Positions 61,601 to 64,000 of a DNA stretch of 64,000 nucleotides are shown piece by piece (the stretch's first letter is position 1; the number at the start of each line of letters is the position of its first letter). The notes beneath the pieces are model-generated. The model was not told the DNA's origin, searched no databases, and saw nothing but the letters and a program-made list of their open reading frames with translations. The DNA comes from Ampullaceana balthica (Eukaryota; Mollusca; Gastropoda; Lymnaeidae). The position numbers and the translations under genes were made by a program. The stretch is from NCBI GenBank assembly GCA_944989445.1, contig CALYLW010000184.1, forward strand, positions 616,455 to 680,454. The letters are read 5' to 3'.

Positions 61601-64000
61601 CATGTCAACAGTGAGGACATGACAACAGGGAGCACATGTCAACAGTGAGGACATGACAACAGGGAGCACATGTCAACAGTGAGGACATGACAACAGGGCG
61701 CACATGTCAACAGTGAAGACATGGCAACAGGGCGCACATGTCAACAGTGAAGACATGACAACAGGGCGCACATGTCAACAGTGAAGACATGACAACAGTG
61801 AAGGACATGACAACAGTGAAGACATGACAACAGGGAGCACATGACAACAGTGAAGACATGACAACAGGGAGCACATGACAACAGTGAAGACATGACAACA
61901 GGGAGCACATGTCAACAGTGAAGACATGACAACAGTGAAGGACATGACAACAGTGAAGACATGACAACAGGGAGCACATGTCAACAGTGAAGACATGACA
62001 ACAGGGAGCACATGACAACAGTGAAGACATGACAACAGGGAGCACATGACAACAGTGAAGACATGACAACAGGGAGCACATGACAACAGGGCGCACATGT
62101 CAACAGTGAAGACATGACAACAGGGAGCACATGTCAACAGTGAAGACATGACAACAGGGAGCACATGACAACAGTGAAGACATGACAACAGGGAGCACAT
62201 GACAACAGTGAAGACATGACAACAGGGAGCACATGACAACAGGGCGCACATGTCAACAGTGAAGACATGACAACAGGGCGCACATGACAACAGGGCGCAC
62301 ATGTCAACAGTTAAGACATGACAACAGTGAGGACATGACAACAATGACATGACATGACAACAGGGAGCACATGACAACAGTGAAGACATGACAACAGGGA
62401 GCACATGACAACAGTGAAGACATGACAACAGGGAGCACATGACAACAGGGCGCACATGTCAACAGTGAAGACATGACAACAGGGCGCACATGACAACAGG
62501 GCGCACATGTCAACAGTGAAGACATGACAACAGTGGGGACATGACAACAATGACATGACATGACAACAGGGAGCACATGACAACAGTGGGGACATGACAA
62601 CAATGACATGACATGACAACAGGGAGCACATGTCAACAGGGAGCACATGTCAACAGTGAAGACATGACAACAGGGCGCACATGTCAACAGTGAAGACATG
62701 ACAACAGTGAAGGACATGACAACAGTGAAGACATGACAACAGGGAGCACATGACAACAGTGAAGACATGACAACAGGGAGCACATGACAACAGTGAAGAC
62801 ATGACAACAGGGAGCACATGTCAACAGTGAAGACATGACAACAGTGAAGGACATGACAACAGTGAAGACATGACAACAGGGAGCACATGTCAACAGTGAA
62901 GACATGACAACAGGGAGCACATGACAACAGTGAAGACATGACAACAGGGAGCACATGACAACAGTGAAGACATGACAACAGGGAGCACATGTCAACAGTG
63001 AGGACATGACAACATGGAGCACATGACAACATGGAGCACATAGCAACAGTGAGGACATGACAACAGGGAGCACATAGCAACAGTGAAGACATGACAACAG
63101 GGAGCACATGGCAACAGTGAGGACATGACAACATGGAGCACATGACAACAGGGAGCACATGGCAACAGTGAGGACATGACAACATGGAGCACATGACAAC
63201 AGGGAGCACATAGCAACAGTGAAGACATGACAACAGGGAGCACATAGCAACAGTGAAGACATGACAACAGGGAGCACATGTCAACAGTGAAGACATGACA
63301 ACAGGGAGCACATGTCAACAGTGAAGACATGACAACAGGGAGCACATGTACAACAGGGAGCACATGTCAACAGTGAAGACATGACAACAGGGACGCACAT
63401 GACAACAGGGCGCACATGTCAACAGTGAAGACATGACAACAGGGCGCACATGTCAACAGTGAAGACATGACAACAGGGCGCACATGTCAACAGTGAAGAC
63501 ATGACAACAGGACATGCACATGACAACAGTGAAGCACATGACAACAGGGAGCACATGTCAACAGTGAAGACATGACAACAGGGAGCACATGTCAACAGTG
63601 AAGACATGACAACAGGGAGCACATGTCAACAGTGAAGACATGACAACAGGGAGCACATGTCAACAGTGAAGACATGACAACAGGGAGCACATGTCAACAG
63701 TGAAGACATGACAACAGGGCGCACATGTCAACAGTGAAGACATGACAACAGGAGCACATGACAACAGTGAAGACATGACAACAGGGAGCACATGTCAACA
63801 GTGAAGACATGACAACAGGGAGCACATGACAACAGTGAAGACATGACAACAGGGAGCACATGACAACAGTGAAGACATGACAACAGGGAGCACATGTCAA
63901 CAGTGAAGACATGACAACAGGGAGCACATGACAACATGGAGCACATGCAACAGTGAAGACATGACAACAGGGAGCACATGACAACAGTGAAGACATGACA
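52655..64000. repeat. 11.3-kb satellite array, 34-bp unit, over 330 copies, runs off the window
   Basis: CATGACAACAGGGAGCACAT then GTCAACAGTGAAGA forms the unit. Variants are GGGCGC for GGGAGC, ATGG for AGGG, and GGCAAC, AGCAAC or GACAAC for GTCAAC. Rarer forms are GTGAAGGACATG and a CAATGACATGACATGAC stretch. Variant order repeats at larger scale: 53699 matches 54311 (612 bp) and 57073 (a further 2762 bp). The block near 55842 recurs near 59099 (3257 bp) and 61775. Long minus-strand frames are due to a unit lacking stops in all three registers and are not proteins. Confidence 0.97.

Noticed and set aside
52485..63996. Dozens of Cys-rich minus-strand frames (MLPVVMSSLL-type)
   Set aside because: The 34-bp unit has no stop in any minus register, so frames extend at random. 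The apparent Cys/Leu-rich products are register shifts of the same DNA.

Overview
This is eukaryotic, animal DNA: intron-rich, AT-biased, full of tandem repeats and small non-autonomous transposons. The protein content, the tRNA-derived SINE and the hAT-type elements fit an invertebrate. I think a lophotrochozoan, probably a gastropod mollusc, but the species assignment is inference only.

There is one real gene. It is a single minus-strand gene from about 44518 down to a stop codon at 6712. It encodes a synaptic Ras-GAP of the SynGAP / DAB2IP / RASAL2 (nGAP) / Drosophila raskol family. I could join 18 coding exons by hand. Every junction has AG/GT borders and every phase matches, giving 1589 codons with no frameshift. 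Domain order is: end of a PH domain, C2 domain, RasGAP catalytic domain with arginine finger, long Ser/Pro-rich disordered region, C-terminal coiled coil. The first coding exons (start of the protein and of the PH domain) are not visible. They lie upstream of 44518, probably beyond the window.

Layout in + coordinates: 1-5550 is the flank past the gene's 3' end, made of about eight different minisatellites plus one transposon dropped into one of them. 5865-6711 is the probable 3' UTR. 6712-29903 holds exons 4-18, and most of the introns there carry a tandem array of their own. 29904-44296 holds exons 2 and 3 in three large introns with MITEs, a SINE and more arrays. 44519-64000 is the intron (or 5' flank) upstream of the first visible exon. 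It holds a 4.4 kb array of a 22-bp unit and an 11.3 kb array of a 34-bp unit that runs off the window end.

Most striking is how tandem arrays behave here. At least 12 of 17 introns contain a minisatellite, and almost all have unrelated units (16 to 72 bp). Several arrays touch splice donors. Two contain duplicated copies of the adjacent 5' splice site. One lies 16 bp from a donor and offers an in-frame stop followed by about 14 AATAAA hexamers on the transcribed strand, which could make a RasGAP-only short isoform. One 36-bp array shares its core with a repeat found elsewhere in the window. The long reading frames across arrays are by-products of stop-free units and are not called as proteins.
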